From Gemmatimonadota bacterium (GTDB lineage Bacteria; Gemmatimonadota; Gemmatimonadetes; Palauibacterales; Palauibacteraceae), in assembly GCA_020351855.1 (NCBI GenBank), contig CP070670.1, positions 865,679 to 906,911 of the forward strand: DNA of 41,233 bases, read 5' to 3'. The notes beneath the pieces were generated by a model. It ran no database searches. It saw only the letters and a program-made list of their open reading frames with translations, and was not told where the DNA came from. Positions 8,796 to 17,895 of this stretch are shown here, piece after piece (positions within the stretch are counted from its first letter, which is position 1; every line of letters starts with the position of its first letter). Position numbers and translations under genes: made by a program.

Positions 8796-9302
8796 CTAGA
8801 GAGCGGGATACAGCTCGAAGCGGTGCTCGAGAAGGTCGTCGCCCTCGAACAGCATCCACCCCCTGAAGGACCGACCGGCGAGCAGCCAGGGAAGCCAGAT
8901 GCGGTCGTCCGCCCACATCTCCGCGTAGGGGATGCGATCGAGCGGCGTCCACAGGGGAATGGCCTCCTCCGTCTCCTCGGGCGTCCCCTCCCAACCCTCG
9001 GCCCGGAAGACGTAGCCGTGGATGGAGAAACCGTCCACGAACTGGAAGAGGAGCTCCCCGCGCTGGCGAACGTTAGCGGGCGTGATCCGCAGCTCCTCGT
9101 GCACCTCGCGGACGGCTGCCTCCACGGGGCTCTCGCCAGCGTCGATCCGGCCGCCCGGACCGTTGATCTTTCCGGCTCCGAGGCCGCGCTTCTTCCGGAT
9201 CAGGAGGACGTGCCGGTCGCGGACGGCGAAGAGGAGCGTGGCACGCTCCGTGGGCTCCCAGCGCGCCCAGTCGACGTCCTGGAGCGTGCGGAACCTTCTC
9301 AT
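8796..9302 (-). CDS. Nudix hydrolase, MutT/MTH1-like
   Basis: 168 aa. The Nudix box is complete: [20 protein letters not shown] followed by EL (G-x5-E-x7-REV-x-EE). The preceding context ([19 protein letters not shown]) resembles oxidised-purine nucleoside triphosphatases such as MTH1, so sanitation of 8-oxo-dGTP is a reasonable but unproven role. Its ATG overlaps the stop of the thioesterase gene (ATGA), making it the third gene of a glnS-thioesterase-Nudix unit. Confidence 0.9.
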   Translation of the reverse strand: MRRFRTLQDVDWARWEPTERATLLFAVRDRHVLLIRKKRGLGAGKINGPGGRIDAGESPVEAAVREVHEELRITPANVRQRGELLFQFVDGFSIHGYVFRAEGWEGTPEETEEAIPLWTPLDRIPYAEMWADDRIWLPWLLAGRSFRGWMLFEGDDLLEHRFELYPAL

Positions 9303-9808
9303 TCGGCCGGCGGGGTCGACACCGTGTACGTTCCCGTGCCGACGGCGATCAGACGGCCTTCGTCATCCCGCAGCTCGCTGCGCGTGACCGCGACGCTCTT
9401 TCCGGCCCGCAGAACCCAGCCGGTTGCCTCGAAGTAGCGTCCCACCCCGGGCCGCAGGAAGTCGACGCGCAGATCGATCGTCCCCAGCCGCCCGAAAAGG
9501 GCCAGCTTCTGGTCCGTCGTCCGGTCGGTTCGCTGAAGCGAGCCGAGAAGCGCTGCCATGCCGCACGTCGCATCCAGGGTAGCCGAGATGACGCCGCCGT
9601 GCAGGCTGCGGCGGATGTAGTTGCCGATCAGATCGTCGCGCATCTCGAAGCGAAAGCGCGCCCGATCGGCCGTAAAGGAGTCCAGATGCAGGCCGATCAG
9701 ATGGTTGAACGGAATCCGGTCGGCAAAGATGCGTCGGATCTCCTCGTACAGCTCCGGATCGAGACTCGCACCGCCATCGGGTCCCGAATCGCCGTGGCCG
9801 CCGCTCAC
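9299..9808 (-). CDS. Hotdog-fold thioesterase family protein
   Basis: 169-aa acyl-CoA thioesterase-type protein of the PaaI/YigI kind. The signature segment is [20 protein letters not shown], where the His-Gly-Gly turn and the following carboxylate (Asp) are the usual catalytic elements. [19 protein letters not shown] gives the typical later strands. I place the start at GTG 9808 because the GTGA overlaps the glnS stop and yields a normal-length domain; an upstream extension would run antisense-like into glnS. The acyl substrate is unknown. Confidence 0.85.
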   Translation of the reverse strand: MSGGHGDSGPDGGASLDPELYEEIRRIFADRIPFNHLIGLHLDSFTADRARFRFEMRDDLIGNYIRRSLHGGVISATLDATCGMAALLGSLQRTDRTTDQKLALFGRLGTIDLRVDFLRPGVGRYFEATGWVLRAGKSVAVTRSELRDDEGRLIAVGTGTYTVSTPPAE

Positions 9809-12198
9809 TTCAGCCGCTCGCGCAGAAGCCGCCCCACGACTTCGGGATTGGCCTTCCCACCGGTGGCACGCATCACCTGTCCGACGAAGAATCCCAGGAG
9901 CCCGGTCTGCCCTTCGCGGTAGCGGGCCGTCTGATCCGGATGAGCCTCTACGGCCCGATCCACCAGATCGCCGATCTCCTCCGGGTCGTTGATCTGCTCG
10001 AGCCCCCGGCTGCGCACGATCTCCTCCGGGTCGCCACCCTTGTCCACCATGCGCCGGAACACATCTTTGGCCATGCGCCCGGAGATGTCGCCCTCCTCCA
10101 CCAGGCCGACGAGCCGGCCGAGTTCGGGACCGCCGAACCGCAGGTCGTCGATCGAGCGGCCCTTCAGCTCCCGCAGCAGCTCGTTCACCACCCAGTTCGC
10201 GACCGCACGGGGAGATCCCCCCTCGGCCAGGGCGGCATCGAAGAACCCGGCGACGGCAAGATCCCCCGTCAGAAGATCCGCGTCCTCCTCGGGCAGCCCG
10301 AGCTCGCTCACATAGGAGCGGAACCGCTCGTCCAGCTCCGGAACCCGACGACGGATGCCGTCGCGGTCGCGGCGCCCGGTATCCTCGCCCACCACCTGCG
10401 GAGCCCGCTCGCCAGGAGGAGCCGACCCGCCCGGCACCTCCGCAGGCTCTTCCGCGCGGGCCTCCGCCCGCAGCTGGCTGCGGGTCCACGGGTCCTTGAG
10501 CTCGACCGTGCGGTTGAACACGGGCCGGCCGCCCTCCCCCGTATCACGATCCCGTACGAAGTAACCCAGGCGCTCGAACTGGTAGTGTGTCCCGCTGCCG
10601 TCCCCGGCGACGCTCGGCTCGATGCAGGCATCGGGGACGACGACCAGAGCGCCCGGGTTCAGGTGCTCGTGAAAATCGGCATCCTCTTCGGGATTCGGTA
10701 CGGTGAACAGACGGTCGTACAGCCGCGCTTCGCAGGGCAGGCCATGGTCTGCGGACACCCAGTGGATGGTCCCGGACACGGGACGCCCATCGGGAGCCGA
10801 TCCACCCCGGGTCGCCGGGTCGTACGTGCAGCGAAGCCTCCGGATCCGTCCCGTTTCGGGCTCCCGGACAACTTCCCGGCAGGTGACGAGATAGGCGTAC
10901 TTGAGGCGAACCTCCCGGCCCGGAGCGAGGCGGCGGAAATCGGCGGGCGGATCCTCCTCGAAGTCACCCCGTTCGATGAGAATCCGCCGCGAGAAGGGAA
11001 TCTCCCGGGACCCTCGCCGGCCGACGTCGACCGGGAAGTCGGGTGCCGGCAGCCACTCGGTCTTGCCCTCCGGGTAGTTCTCGATCTCGATCTCGAGAGG
11101 GCGAAGCACGCACATGCGGCGCGCGGCCCGGCGGTTGAGATCATCGCGCACGGCGTGCTCGAGCTTCCCGATGTCGACCCGCTTGTCCGCCTTGGCGATG
11201 CCGACGAGATCACAGAAGTGACGGATGGACTCCGGGGTGACGCCGCGCCTCCGGAGCCCCGACAGGGTAGGCATCCGGGGATCATCCCAGCCGTGGATGC
11301 CCTGCTCGCCAGACGCACGGCCTTCGCGCACCAGCTCTGCGAGCTTGCGCTTGCTCATGACCATGTAGTCGACGTTGAGCCGCGCGAACTCGGTCTGCCG
11401 CGGGCGTGGCGACCAGCTTCCGGGCTCGCCCGCCTCGATGCCGGGGCGTGTGTTGTCCACGACCCAGTCGTACAGCTCGCGATTGGGAAGGAACTCGAGG
11501 GTGCACAGCGAGTGCGTGATCCCCTCGATGGCGTCCGAGAGCGGATGCGCCCACTCGTACATCGGGTAGATCGGCCACGCGTCGCCGGTGCGCCAGTGCG
11601 CGGCATGCCGGATCCGGTACAGCAGCGGATCGCGCATCTTCATGTTGGGCGCGGCGAGATCGATTCTGGCCCGCAGCACGTGCGCCCCATCCTCGAACTC
11701 CCCGGCCCGCATGCGCTCGAACAGCTCGACGCTCTCCTCGATCCCCCGTTCGCGGTGCGGACCTGGCGTTCCCGGCTCGGTCACGGTCCCGCGCCCCTCC
11801 CGGATCTCCTCCTCGCTCGAGCTGTCCACGTACGCCTTGCCGTCCCGAATCAGCTGAAGAGCGTGCCGATAGAGCTGCTCGAAGTAGTCGGAGGCGTACC
11901 GCGGAGGACCGTTCCAGCGGAATCCCAGCCACCCGATATCCTCCTCGATCGCCCGTGCGTACCGTTCGTCCTCGGTCGTCGGGTTCGTATCGTCGAATCG
12001 CAGGTTGCAGGTGCCCGCGTACTCCTCGGCGATCCCGAAGTCGAGGCAGATGGCGGTGGAATGGCCGATGTGGAGGAAGCCATTGGGCTCGGGGGGAAAG
12101 CGTGTGGCCACGAAGCCCTCGTTCTTCCCGGCCGCGACGTCGGCCGCAACCATCTCGCGTATGAAATCGGGCGCCCTCTCGGGCTTTCTCGCGCTCAC
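9805..12198 (-). CDS. glnS: Glutaminyl-tRNA synthetase with GatB/YqeY-like C-terminal domain
   Basis: Class I synthetase charging tRNA-Gln directly. FPPEPNGFLHIGHSTAI contains the HIGH motif and VMSKRKLAEL the KMSKS equivalent. LRFDDTNP and the LCTLEFLPNRELYDW segment are typical of GlnRS rather than GluRS. The anticodon-binding beta-barrels end near residue 565. A charged, Pro/Gly-rich linker (about 570-620) leads to a ~170-residue helical tail (from ERFRSYVSELGL) resembling the GatB C-terminal/YqeY domain, including NWVVNELLRELK and GFFVGQVMRATGGKANPE. Deinococcus radiodurans GlnRS is the known precedent for such a tail, which aids tRNA binding. 797 aa versus about 550 for E. coli. First gene of a three-gene overlapping unit. 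Confidence 0.95.
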   Translation of the reverse strand: MSARKPERAPDFIREMVAADVAAGKNEGFVATRFPPEPNGFLHIGHSTAICLDFGIAEEYAGTCNLRFDDTNPTTEDERYARAIEEDIGWLGFRWNGPPRYASDYFEQLYRHALQLIRDGKAYVDSSSEEEIREGRGTVTEPGTPGPHRERGIEESVELFERMRAGEFEDGAHVLRARIDLAAPNMKMRDPLLYRIRHAAHWRTGDAWPIYPMYEWAHPLSDAIEGITHSLCTLEFLPNRELYDWVVDNTRPGIEAGEPGSWSPRPRQTEFARLNVDYMVMSKRKLAELVREGRASGEQGIHGWDDPRMPTLSGLRRRGVTPESIRHFCDLVGIAKADKRVDIGKLEHAVRDDLNRRAARRMCVLRPLEIEIENYPEGKTEWLPAPDFPVDVGRRGSREIPFSRRILIERGDFEEDPPADFRRLAPGREVRLKYAYLVTCREVVREPETGRIRRLRCTYDPATRGGSAPDGRPVSGTIHWVSADHGLPCEARLYDRLFTVPNPEEDADFHEHLNPGALVVVPDACIEPSVAGDGSGTHYQFERLGYFVRDRDTGEGGRPVFNRTVELKDPWTRSQLRAEARAEEPAEVPGGSAPPGERAPQVVGEDTGRRDRDGIRRRVPELDERFRSYVSELGLPEEDADLLTGDLAVAGFFDAALAEGGSPRAVANWVVNELLRELKGRSIDDLRFGGPELGRLVGLVEEGDISGRMAKDVFRRMVDKGGDPEEIVRSRGLEQINDPEEIGDLVDRAVEAHPDQTARYREGQTGLLGFFVGQVMRATGGKANPEVVGRLLRERLK

Positions 12199-12294
12199 GG
12201 CATGCCCTCGACGGATGTGGACTGAAGTGGCTTCACGCGCCGAGAGATAATCGGGCGACGATCGTCCCCGGGCAAACCGGTCGGCTCTCGCGTC

Positions 12295-13929
12295 TCAGGG
12301 ACGGCGCCGGCGGGGTTCCGGCTCCGGCTCGATCCAGGAAAGATCGGCGACAATCGGGCGGTGGTCCGACGCGTGATCCGAGTCGTCGGCCCTGAGCCCG
12401 TGCGCCTGCAGCCACCTGGCGGGCAGGTCGCCCGTGCTCAGCACGAACGCCTGCTCCAGACGCAGCGCAGAGTCGCTGTACAGGAAGCAGTCGAGGCGGC
12501 CCGGAGTGAACGCGCGCACGGCACGAGCGCCCGACCACGTCGCGTCGGTCAGTGCGGCGAGGTCCAGCGGGTGGGCATCGGTCAGGTTCGAGCCGTCCGT
12601 ATCCAGCCCCCGGAGAAGCAGATCGAGCGGCCGACGCGAGCCCACCAGGTTGAAGTCTCCCGTTACGAGAACAGCGTCCACTCCACCCTCTCCCCCGGAC
12701 ATCGCCTTCCGGATCGCCGTGCCGATCGACTCCGCCTCGGCGAGACGGATCAGCTCCTCCGGAGTATCGGACCCGTTCCCGCAGCACTGAAGGTCGCTGG
12801 TGGAGACGAGCAGGCGCCCCTCCGGCAGCTCGACGACCGCCCCCAACGTAGGGATGCCGTCGTCCGTCCCGCCGAACCCCAGGGGCCTCGTCCCCTCGAG
12901 CCGCTCGGTCAGGTCGCGCGGGTACTCCACCCGCTCCAGTCGGGGCAGGGGTGTCAGGCGACCGACCCGGCTGGCGATCACGCCCCGTTGCCGACCGCCT
13001 GCCTGGCCGTAGATGACCTCCCAGCCGCTGCCTTCCTTCGTCGGGAGAGCGGGCAGAAGGGCCCGGATCTCCCCGGGCGACAGGTCCGCCGGAGCCTCGT
13101 CGAGAAGGAGCAGATCCGGCCGGGCCGCCGAGATGAGCCGCCGGAAGACGTCCGTTCGCTCAAGCAAGTTTCGACCCGAGACGTTCCATGACATCACGCG
13201 AAGCGGCGCGTCGGGAGGGCGGGCGAGCGGATCCGACTCCCCTGCCGGCCGCGCCCGCCGCGGGACGTCGGGCCTCAGGTCGTAGACGAACGGTCCCGCC
13301 TCGTCCAGCGGCTCGCCGCGGGGCCCGCGGAACACGACCTTGGCCGTGTACGACTCGGCTCTGAACGGGCCGGTACCGCCGGACGGTGATCGCCGATCCA
13401 GGCGCAGCTCGATCCAGCGCGACCTGTACTTCGGGGCATACACGAAGCCCACATCGTATCCGTCTACCCGCTCGATGAGGGCGGACGAGCCGGCCACGCC
13501 GGTCCTGTCAGGGTGCGCTCCCCTCCGGACGCCGACTCCCAGCCCCGGGGGAGCGCCACCCACACCGTAGGGCGGGGATAGATCGACCACCAGATCGCTG
13601 CCCATCAGGCCCGCTTCGCTCCAGCCCGTCTCGGGCTTCGCGTCCGCATCGAAAAGCAGCGACAGCGTCCCCGCCAGCGCCTCCGCGTTGACCGAGCGGC
13701 CAAGATCGATGAGCAGGAAGATGGCGTCCTCGTCGTGTCCGGCCTTGATGAGGCCCAGATCGACCGCCGAGCCGCGTGCATCGACCGGATCGTCCCATGC
13801 GGCGGGCAGCCCGGCCCAATCCCCGAAGCGTCCGTCGATGACGATCGGGCGCGGCTCGCGGCCCGCCGACGTCGCGGCCAGGACGGTGGCAAAGATCGCG
13901 GGAACTGTCCACAGGGACTTCGAGATCAT
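12295..13929 (-). CDS. Secreted endonuclease/exonuclease/phosphatase-fold protein with N-terminal CBM9/DOMON-like domain
   Basis: 544 aa from ATG 13929 (MISKSLWTVPAIFATVLAAT), a clear signal peptide. Residues of about 25-240 form a beta-rich module beginning IVIDGRFGDWAGLPAAWDDP, the pattern of family 9 carbohydrate-binding or DOMON-like domains. The C-terminal ~290 residues are an EEP domain: RVMSWNVSGRNLL, VTGDFNLVGSRRPLD and DHASDHRPIVADL carry the Asn, Asp-x-Asn and Ser-Asp-His catalytic sets. It may be a secreted nuclease, phosphodiesterase or sugar-phosphatase; the substrate is not visible. The reading frame stays open upstream of 13929, but that part is antisense to the TSUP gene and is not coding. 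Confidence 0.8.
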   Translation of the reverse strand: MISKSLWTVPAIFATVLAATSAGREPRPIVIDGRFGDWAGLPAAWDDPVDARGSAVDLGLIKAGHDEDAIFLLIDLGRSVNAEALAGTLSLLFDADAKPETGWSEAGLMGSDLVVDLSPPYGVGGAPPGLGVGVRRGAHPDRTGVAGSSALIERVDGYDVGFVYAPKYRSRWIELRLDRRSPSGGTGPFRAESYTAKVVFRGPRGEPLDEAGPFVYDLRPDVPRRARPAGESDPLARPPDAPLRVMSWNVSGRNLLERTDVFRRLISAARPDLLLLDEAPADLSPGEIRALLPALPTKEGSGWEVIYGQAGGRQRGVIASRVGRLTPLPRLERVEYPRDLTERLEGTRPLGFGGTDDGIPTLGAVVELPEGRLLVSTSDLQCCGNGSDTPEELIRLAEAESIGTAIRKAMSGGEGGVDAVLVTGDFNLVGSRRPLDLLLRGLDTDGSNLTDAHPLDLAALTDATWSGARAVRAFTPGRLDCFLYSDSALRLEQAFVLSTGDLPARWLQAHGLRADDSDHASDHRPIVADLSWIEPEPEPRRRRP

Positions 13930-14112
13930 CGGGACGCACCGGGGCTGCTCGTACCATCGGCCTGGGCCGCTCGCCGGACGACCGACAACCTCGGGTGACG
14001 GAGGGCGTCGCTCAACCCCCGGGCCTCGGTTGTGCGCCCGCCCGCCGAGGAGGGAGATTGGCGATGGATCGGGCGGCCGCCGGGTCCGGGTCACGAATCG
14101 GTCGGAGTGGGC

Positions 14113-14871
14113 ATGGCGGGAGAGCCTTGGGAGTACCTGAGCCTGTTTGCCGTCGGAGCGGTCGCCGGAACCCTGAACGTGATCGCGGGCGGCGGCTCCT
14201 TCCTCTCCTTGCCGCTGATGATCTTCCTCGGTCTTCCGCCGACCGTCGCGAACGGAACGAACCGCGTGGCAATCCTCGTGCAGAACGTGGGAGCCGTATG
14301 GGGGTTCCAGCGACACCGCGTGGTGGAGTGGAGGTGGATGGCCGTGGCGGCACCGCCCGCCGTTCTGGGGGCGGCCGGGGGAGCCATGGCCTCCCTGTAC
14401 ATCGGCGATGAGTCCTTCCAGCGGCTCCTCGCCGCCTGCATGGTGGCCTTCGCCATCTGGGCGCTCTGGAACCCGCTCGAACGACACCGCGCGCCCCACC
14501 CCGAGGCCCCGAGCAGGCTTCGGAGGGTCGCCGTGGCTGCGGGCTTCTTCCTCGCCGGACTGTATGGCGGCTTCGTCCAGGCCGGCGTCGGCTTCCTGAT
14601 CCTGGCCGTCACGAGCCTGGCCGGCCTGGACCTCGTGCGCGGCAACGCGCTGAAGGTTCTCCTCGTTCTCACCTATGTTCCGATCACCCTCCTCATCTTC
14701 GGCTTGGGCGGCAAGGTGGCCTGGGTGGCGGGGCTGACGCTCGCCTGTGGCCACCTTCTGGGCGGCCTGCTGGGCGTCCGGCTCACGGTCCTGAAGGGCC
14801 AGCTGTGGGTGAGACGCGTCTTCACCCTGGCAATCGTGGCCTTCGCCCTGAAGCTGTGGCTGTCGCCCTGA
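14113..14871 (+). CDS. TSUP/TauE-SafE family membrane transporter
   Basis: 252-aa, about eight-helix inner-membrane protein. The two family repeats are visible as VAGTLNVIAGGGSFLSLPLM and FFLAGLYGGFVQAGVGFLIL, each with the Gly-rich re-entrant signature of the TSUP family, followed by PPTVANGTNR. These proteins export sulfite, sulfoacetate or other organosulfur anions. No sulfur-metabolism gene is adjacent, so the substrate is open. ATG 14113 has GGAG 6 nt upstream and gives the usual N-terminus; longer in-frame starts would add a charged, unlikely leader. Transcribed divergently from the secreted EEP gene. Confidence 0.9.
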   Translation: MAGEPWEYLSLFAVGAVAGTLNVIAGGGSFLSLPLMIFLGLPPTVANGTNRVAILVQNVGAVWGFQRHRVVEWRWMAVAAPPAVLGAAGGAMASLYIGDESFQRLLAACMVAFAIWALWNPLERHRAPHPEAPSRLRRVAVAAGFFLAGLYGGFVQAGVGFLILAVTSLAGLDLVRGNALKVLLVLTYVPITLLIFGLGGKVAWVAGLTLACGHLLGGLLGVRLTVLKGQLWVRRVFTLAIVAFALKLWLSP

Positions 14872-15035
14872 GGAAGAGCGCCACAGCCCCTTCCGGTACC
14901 CTCGCTGCCGGTCGGACGGCAACCTATCTTGGCGGCGAAGTGACCGTTGTGCGACGCGGAAGGATATGGGCTGCGTCGTGCGGGCACCTGTGCGTACATC
15001 GCGATCCGACGGCCCGTTTCATCGCGGAGGAAGTC

Positions 15036-15611
15036 ATGAGAAGAGCGAGGACGCTGACCTTGGCGGCCGTGACCTTCGGGTTGGTGGGCTGCGGAGGAAT
15101 CAGCTACCGGACCGATTACAACCCGAACGCGAACTTCTCCGGCCTTCGGACCTACCGCTGGGTCGAGAAGGTTCCGGCGGAGAATAAGGACCCCCAGATC
15201 TACAACGCCATCGTCGAGGGCAGGGTGAAGACCGCGGTAGACCGAGCGCTTCAGGCGAAGGGCTACCGTGAGGTCACCTCCAACCCTGACTTCGACGTCG
15301 CCTGGCATGCCAGCATCGAACAGAAGCAGAGTCTGCGCACGGTCGTCACAGACTACGGCTGGGGCTACGGCTGTTACGGGCCTGGCTGGGGGGGCATGGG
15401 AATGACCAGCTCGACGACCTACGTGGATGAGTGGGATGAGGGCACCGTCGTCGTCGGAGTGTTCGACCCGCAGACGAACGACATGATCTGGTGGGGCTCC
15501 GCACAGGCCGAACTGGACCAGAAGCGCTCGCCCGAGGAGGCCCAGGAGCGGGCCGACAAGGCGGCCGTCAAGCTGTTCGAGGACTTCCCGCCGGGCTCGA
15601 AGGGAAGCTGA
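15036..15611 (+). CDS. DUF4136-family lipoprotein
   Basis: 191-aa protein with lipoprotein signal (lipobox LVGC, Cys19). The DUF4136 pattern follows: YNPNANFSGLRTYRWV near the N-terminus, an alternating helix-strand body, and a Gly/Tyr/Trp-rich loop (GWGYGCYGPGWGGMGM) before the last strands. The C-terminal EEAQERADKAAVKLFEDFPP is the helix typical of the family. The role is unknown; family members are envelope lipoproteins. ATG 15036 has GGAGG 6-10 nt upstream. The transcript ends at the intrinsic terminator at 15648. Confidence 0.88.
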   Translation: MRRARTLTLAAVTFGLVGCGGISYRTDYNPNANFSGLRTYRWVEKVPAENKDPQIYNAIVEGRVKTAVDRALQAKGYREVTSNPDFDVAWHASIEQKQSLRTVVTDYGWGYGCYGPGWGGMGMTSSTTYVDEWDEGTVVVGVFDPQTNDMIWWGSAQAELDQKRSPEEAQERADKAAVKLFEDFPPGSKGS

Positions 15612-15647
15612 GCCGCCGCAGCCGACAACCGGACACCGTGCATTCTG

Positions 15648-15686
15648 GAGGCGCGCCCGGTCTCCGCGGGGCGCGCCTCTTCTTTT
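15648..15686 (+). terminator. Intrinsic terminator downstream of the DUF4136 gene
   Basis: GAGGCGCGCCC at 15648-15658 pairs perfectly with GGGCGCGCCTC at 15669-15679, an 11-bp GC-rich stem with a 10-nt loop. It is followed directly by TTCTTTT. Read on the minus strand there is no T run after the hairpin, so it serves the + transcript only. It lies between convergent genes ending at 15611 and 15712. Confidence 0.88.
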
Positions 15687-15711
15687 CGCCTCCCCCCACC
15701 ACGGCCGCCCG

Positions 15712-16704
15712 TTAGGGCCGGCGACCCTCCGCCAGCTCCCTGCCGATCGTCAACCCGTAGTCTGCCGCCCCGCCCCGCTCGGCTTCGCCGCGCCCCAGAT
15801 ATACCCGGACCGTGTAGGTTCCGTCGCGCGGCAGCTCGTCGGACCAGGATCGTTCTCCGGACCGTCGCGAGTCGTGCACGCTCTGGCCGGCGAACTGGAC
15901 CATGAACTGCGCGTACCGGCTGTCCGACTCCAGACTCACCGACAGCCGCTGCCCCTTCTCCGCGGCGACGACATAGCTCCGCACCTCTCGGGCGACGACG
16001 CGGCCCGCGTACGAGACGCTGGAGGATCCCTCCGCGAACTCGACGAGAATCGGGGCAGCCGGCTCGGCGGCCTCGACCGGCTGCTCGCCTCCGCCGGCCA
16101 GGGCAGCCTCGCGCAGGGCCCCCGACCTCCGCGTGACGCTCAGCTCTTCGTAGCCCTCCAGCGGCACCGGCCGGCCGTTCACGGTTCGCTCGCCGTAGGC
16201 GAGCCGACCCTCCCCGTCGAAGTGGAGCCGGAGCACGATCGCATCGGAGGCGGGCGGTCCGCCGGGGACGAGCATCCGCGAGATCTGTCCCTGCACGTAA
16301 TAGGTGAGCACTCCGTCCGCGAAGAAGTACTCGTTGTCCGAATGGCCGTAGTCGCCCAGGTCCTGGTGCTCGCGAATCAAGACCAGCTCCCCGTCCTCCA
16401 GGTAGGCGACGTACGAGAAGGCGAGATCGCCCGACTTTCCCCTTCCGCCGATCGAGTCGAAGCCCGGCAGTCGGGACTCGAGATCCGCCTGCAGCTGGCT
16501 CGCGCTCCGCCGGAGCTCCAGGGTATCGACCCCCCGCTCGACCGCCCCGACCGCGCCACCCGAGGCCGCCCCTCCCGCCACTGCTTCCCCGGTCGCACGA
16601 GCCTGCTCCTCACCGGCGTTCCCGCGGCATCCCGCGAGCAGCACCGCTGCGAGAACCGCAGCCGTCGCCGCGCAACCGGCCGCCCCACGTTGCATGGCGC
16701 TCAC
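15712..16704 (-). CDS. Predicted lipoprotein with C-terminal pre-peptidase-like domain
   Basis: 330 aa. The N-terminal signal ends in LLAGC (Cys26 from the GTG at 16704). A Gly/Ala-rich spacer leads to a domain of about 130 residues ([29 protein letters not shown]) that I do not recognise. The C-terminal 90 residues, with [19 protein letters not shown] and [20 protein letters not shown], look like the bacterial pre-peptidase C-terminal beta-sandwich. GTG 16704 overlaps the ferredoxin stop (GTGA); ATG 16695 is the alternative start. It is the last gene of the paa-side minus-strand run; function unknown. Confidence 0.72.
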   Translation of the reverse strand: MSAMQRGAAGCAATAAVLAAVLLAGCRGNAGEEQARATGEAVAGGAASGGAVGAVERGVDTLELRRSASQLQADLESRLPGFDSIGGRGKSGDLAFSYVAYLEDGELVLIREHQDLGDYGHSDNEYFFADGVLTYYVQGQISRMLVPGGPPASDAIVLRLHFDGEGRLAYGERTVNGRPVPLEGYEELSVTRRSGALREAALAGGGEQPVEAAEPAAPILVEFAEGSSSVSYAGRVVAREVRSYVVAAEKGQRLSVSLESDSRYAQFMVQFAGQSVHDSRRSGERSWSDELPRDGTYTVRVYLGRGEAERGGAADYGLTIGRELAEGRRP

Positions 16705-17138
16705 CCTTCCCCGGCCCCGGGCTGCCGGCCCGGAACGGGCTCCCCCTCACCGAGCGGGGCGGCTTCCGAAAGAGGCCGGACGAAGATCAGGTGCTCCTCC
16801 ACGACCCGTCCCCCCATCAGGTGCTCCCGTATGATCCGCTCCAGAACGGAAGGCGTACAGTTCCGGTACCAGGTCCCATCGGGATAGACGAGCGCGATCG
16901 GGCCCTCTTCGCAGATCCTCAGGCAATTCGCCTTGGTTCTTCCCACCCCGCCGGCCTCCGAGAGGCCGAGCTCCCTGAGTCGGCGCTTCAGGTAAGCCCA
17001 AGACTCGAGCGAGAGCTCGCGCCTGCAGCACTTCGGGACGCTCTGATCGCAGCAGAGGAAGACGTGGCGTCGCCCGGCGGTCAGTCCCCTCTGCTCCGCG
17101 ATGCCGATCAGGCGGTCATTCGTGCCATCGGGCTTCAT
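16701..17138 (-). CDS. Thioredoxin-fold [2Fe-2S] ferredoxin
   Basis: 145 aa. The family arrangement of a first cysteine group ([13 protein letters not shown]) and a second group ([13 protein letters not shown]) about 45 residues later matches the thioredoxin-like [2Fe-2S] ferredoxins (NuoE and Clostridium/Azotobacter 'Shethna'-type relatives). [13 protein letters not shown] and [16 protein letters not shown] are typical C-terminal strands and helix. Extra cysteines are present around the first group, so which four bind the cluster cannot be fixed by eye. ATG 17138 lies 10 nt beyond the upstream methyltransferase stop. As a small electron carrier on the same strand as the paa genes it could serve an oxygenase, but that is speculation. 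Confidence 0.85.
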   Translation of the reverse strand: MKPDGTNDRLIGIAEQRGLTAGRRHVFLCCDQSVPKCCRRELSLESWAYLKRRLRELGLSEAGGVGRTKANCLRICEEGPIALVYPDGTWYRNCTPSVLERIIREHLMGGRVVEEHLIFVRPLSEAAPLGEGEPVPGRQPGAGEG

Positions 17139-17148
17139 CGGTCTGGTC

Positions 17149-17880
17149 TCATGCTGCCGGCCGGAGGCGGGCCAGGTATCCGCGCGCCTCATCGGTAAAC
17201 GCCAGCTCGCACAGCCAGCCGTGCCGTCTGGCCTGCATGGCCAGCGTTTCAGCGTCCAAGTACAGCTCCCGAAACGGTGACCCGAGCGCGCCGTCGTACT
17301 CGAGCCGAATCCAGGCCTCGCCGGCATAGGCCTCCCGCGTCGGGGGCGGCCATTCCCACCGGTCGCCGGCGAGCGGCTCGGCCATCTCCGCTTCCGCGGA
17401 ATCCACCAGAACCTGGCCCCCGGGAGCCAGAAGCCGCCCGGCGCACTCGAAGAACCGGCGGAGGTTCCGCAGCGTGCCGACCGGCCCGATGCCGTTCAGC
17501 AGAAGGAGGACCGTGTCGAACCTTCCGCCCTGCAGTTCGAAGATGTCGCCGCACGAGACGTCATGTACTCCCCGCCGCCTCATGATCTCCGTCGCCTCCG
17601 GGAGGACGTCGATGGCCCGGACCTTCAGTCCGCGCTGCTGCAGGGCCAGCGCATGCACGCCCGTACCGGCCCCCCCATCGAGCACCCTGCCCCGGCAGAG
17701 CTCCAGGGCGGCGACCTCGAAGGGGAAGAAATCCTCCTCGCCACGAAAGAATACGGCGACCGGCAGCTCGTCGTGCTCGCCGAGGCTGCTGTGAACGACG
17801 AGGGTGGCGGCCTCGTCTCCGGCGAAGAAGTCCGACAGAGAGCGAGCGTACGGGGAAAGGGGCTCCAGATCGCGGCTCAA
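17149..17880 (-). CDS. Class I SAM-dependent methyltransferase
   Basis: 243 aa. Motif I is [20 protein letters not shown] (glycine-rich S-adenosylmethionine loop). The acidic end of strand 2 is [10 protein letters not shown], motif II is [13 protein letters not shown], and [13 protein letters not shown] is the post-motif helix and strand. The length fits a small-molecule methyltransferase without extra domains; the substrate is unknown. The only available start is TTG 17880: five codons upstream in the same frame is the TAG that ends the DUF2461 gene. Confidence 0.85.
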   Translation of the reverse strand: MSRDLEPLSPYARSLSDFFAGDEAATLVVHSSLGEHDELPVAVFFRGEEDFFPFEVAALELCRGRVLDGGAGTGVHALALQQRGLKVRAIDVLPEATEIMRRRGVHDVSCGDIFELQGGRFDTVLLLLNGIGPVGTLRNLRRFFECAGRLLAPGGQVLVDSAEAEMAEPLAGDRWEWPPPTREAYAGEAWIRLEYDGALGSPFRELYLDAETLAMQARRHGWLCELAFTDEARGYLARLRPAA

Positions 17881-17895
17881 TGCGGTCCCTGTCGG

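Noticed and set aside
9940-12225. 761-codon open frame on the + strand
   Set aside because: It is antisense to glnS, whose motifs are unmistakable; the translation lacks recognisable domains. Long open antisense frames are expected at high G+C.
13930-14922. Upstream extension of the secreted EEP gene frame
   Set aside because: It is antisense to the TSUP transporter and would bury the signal peptide that begins at 13929.
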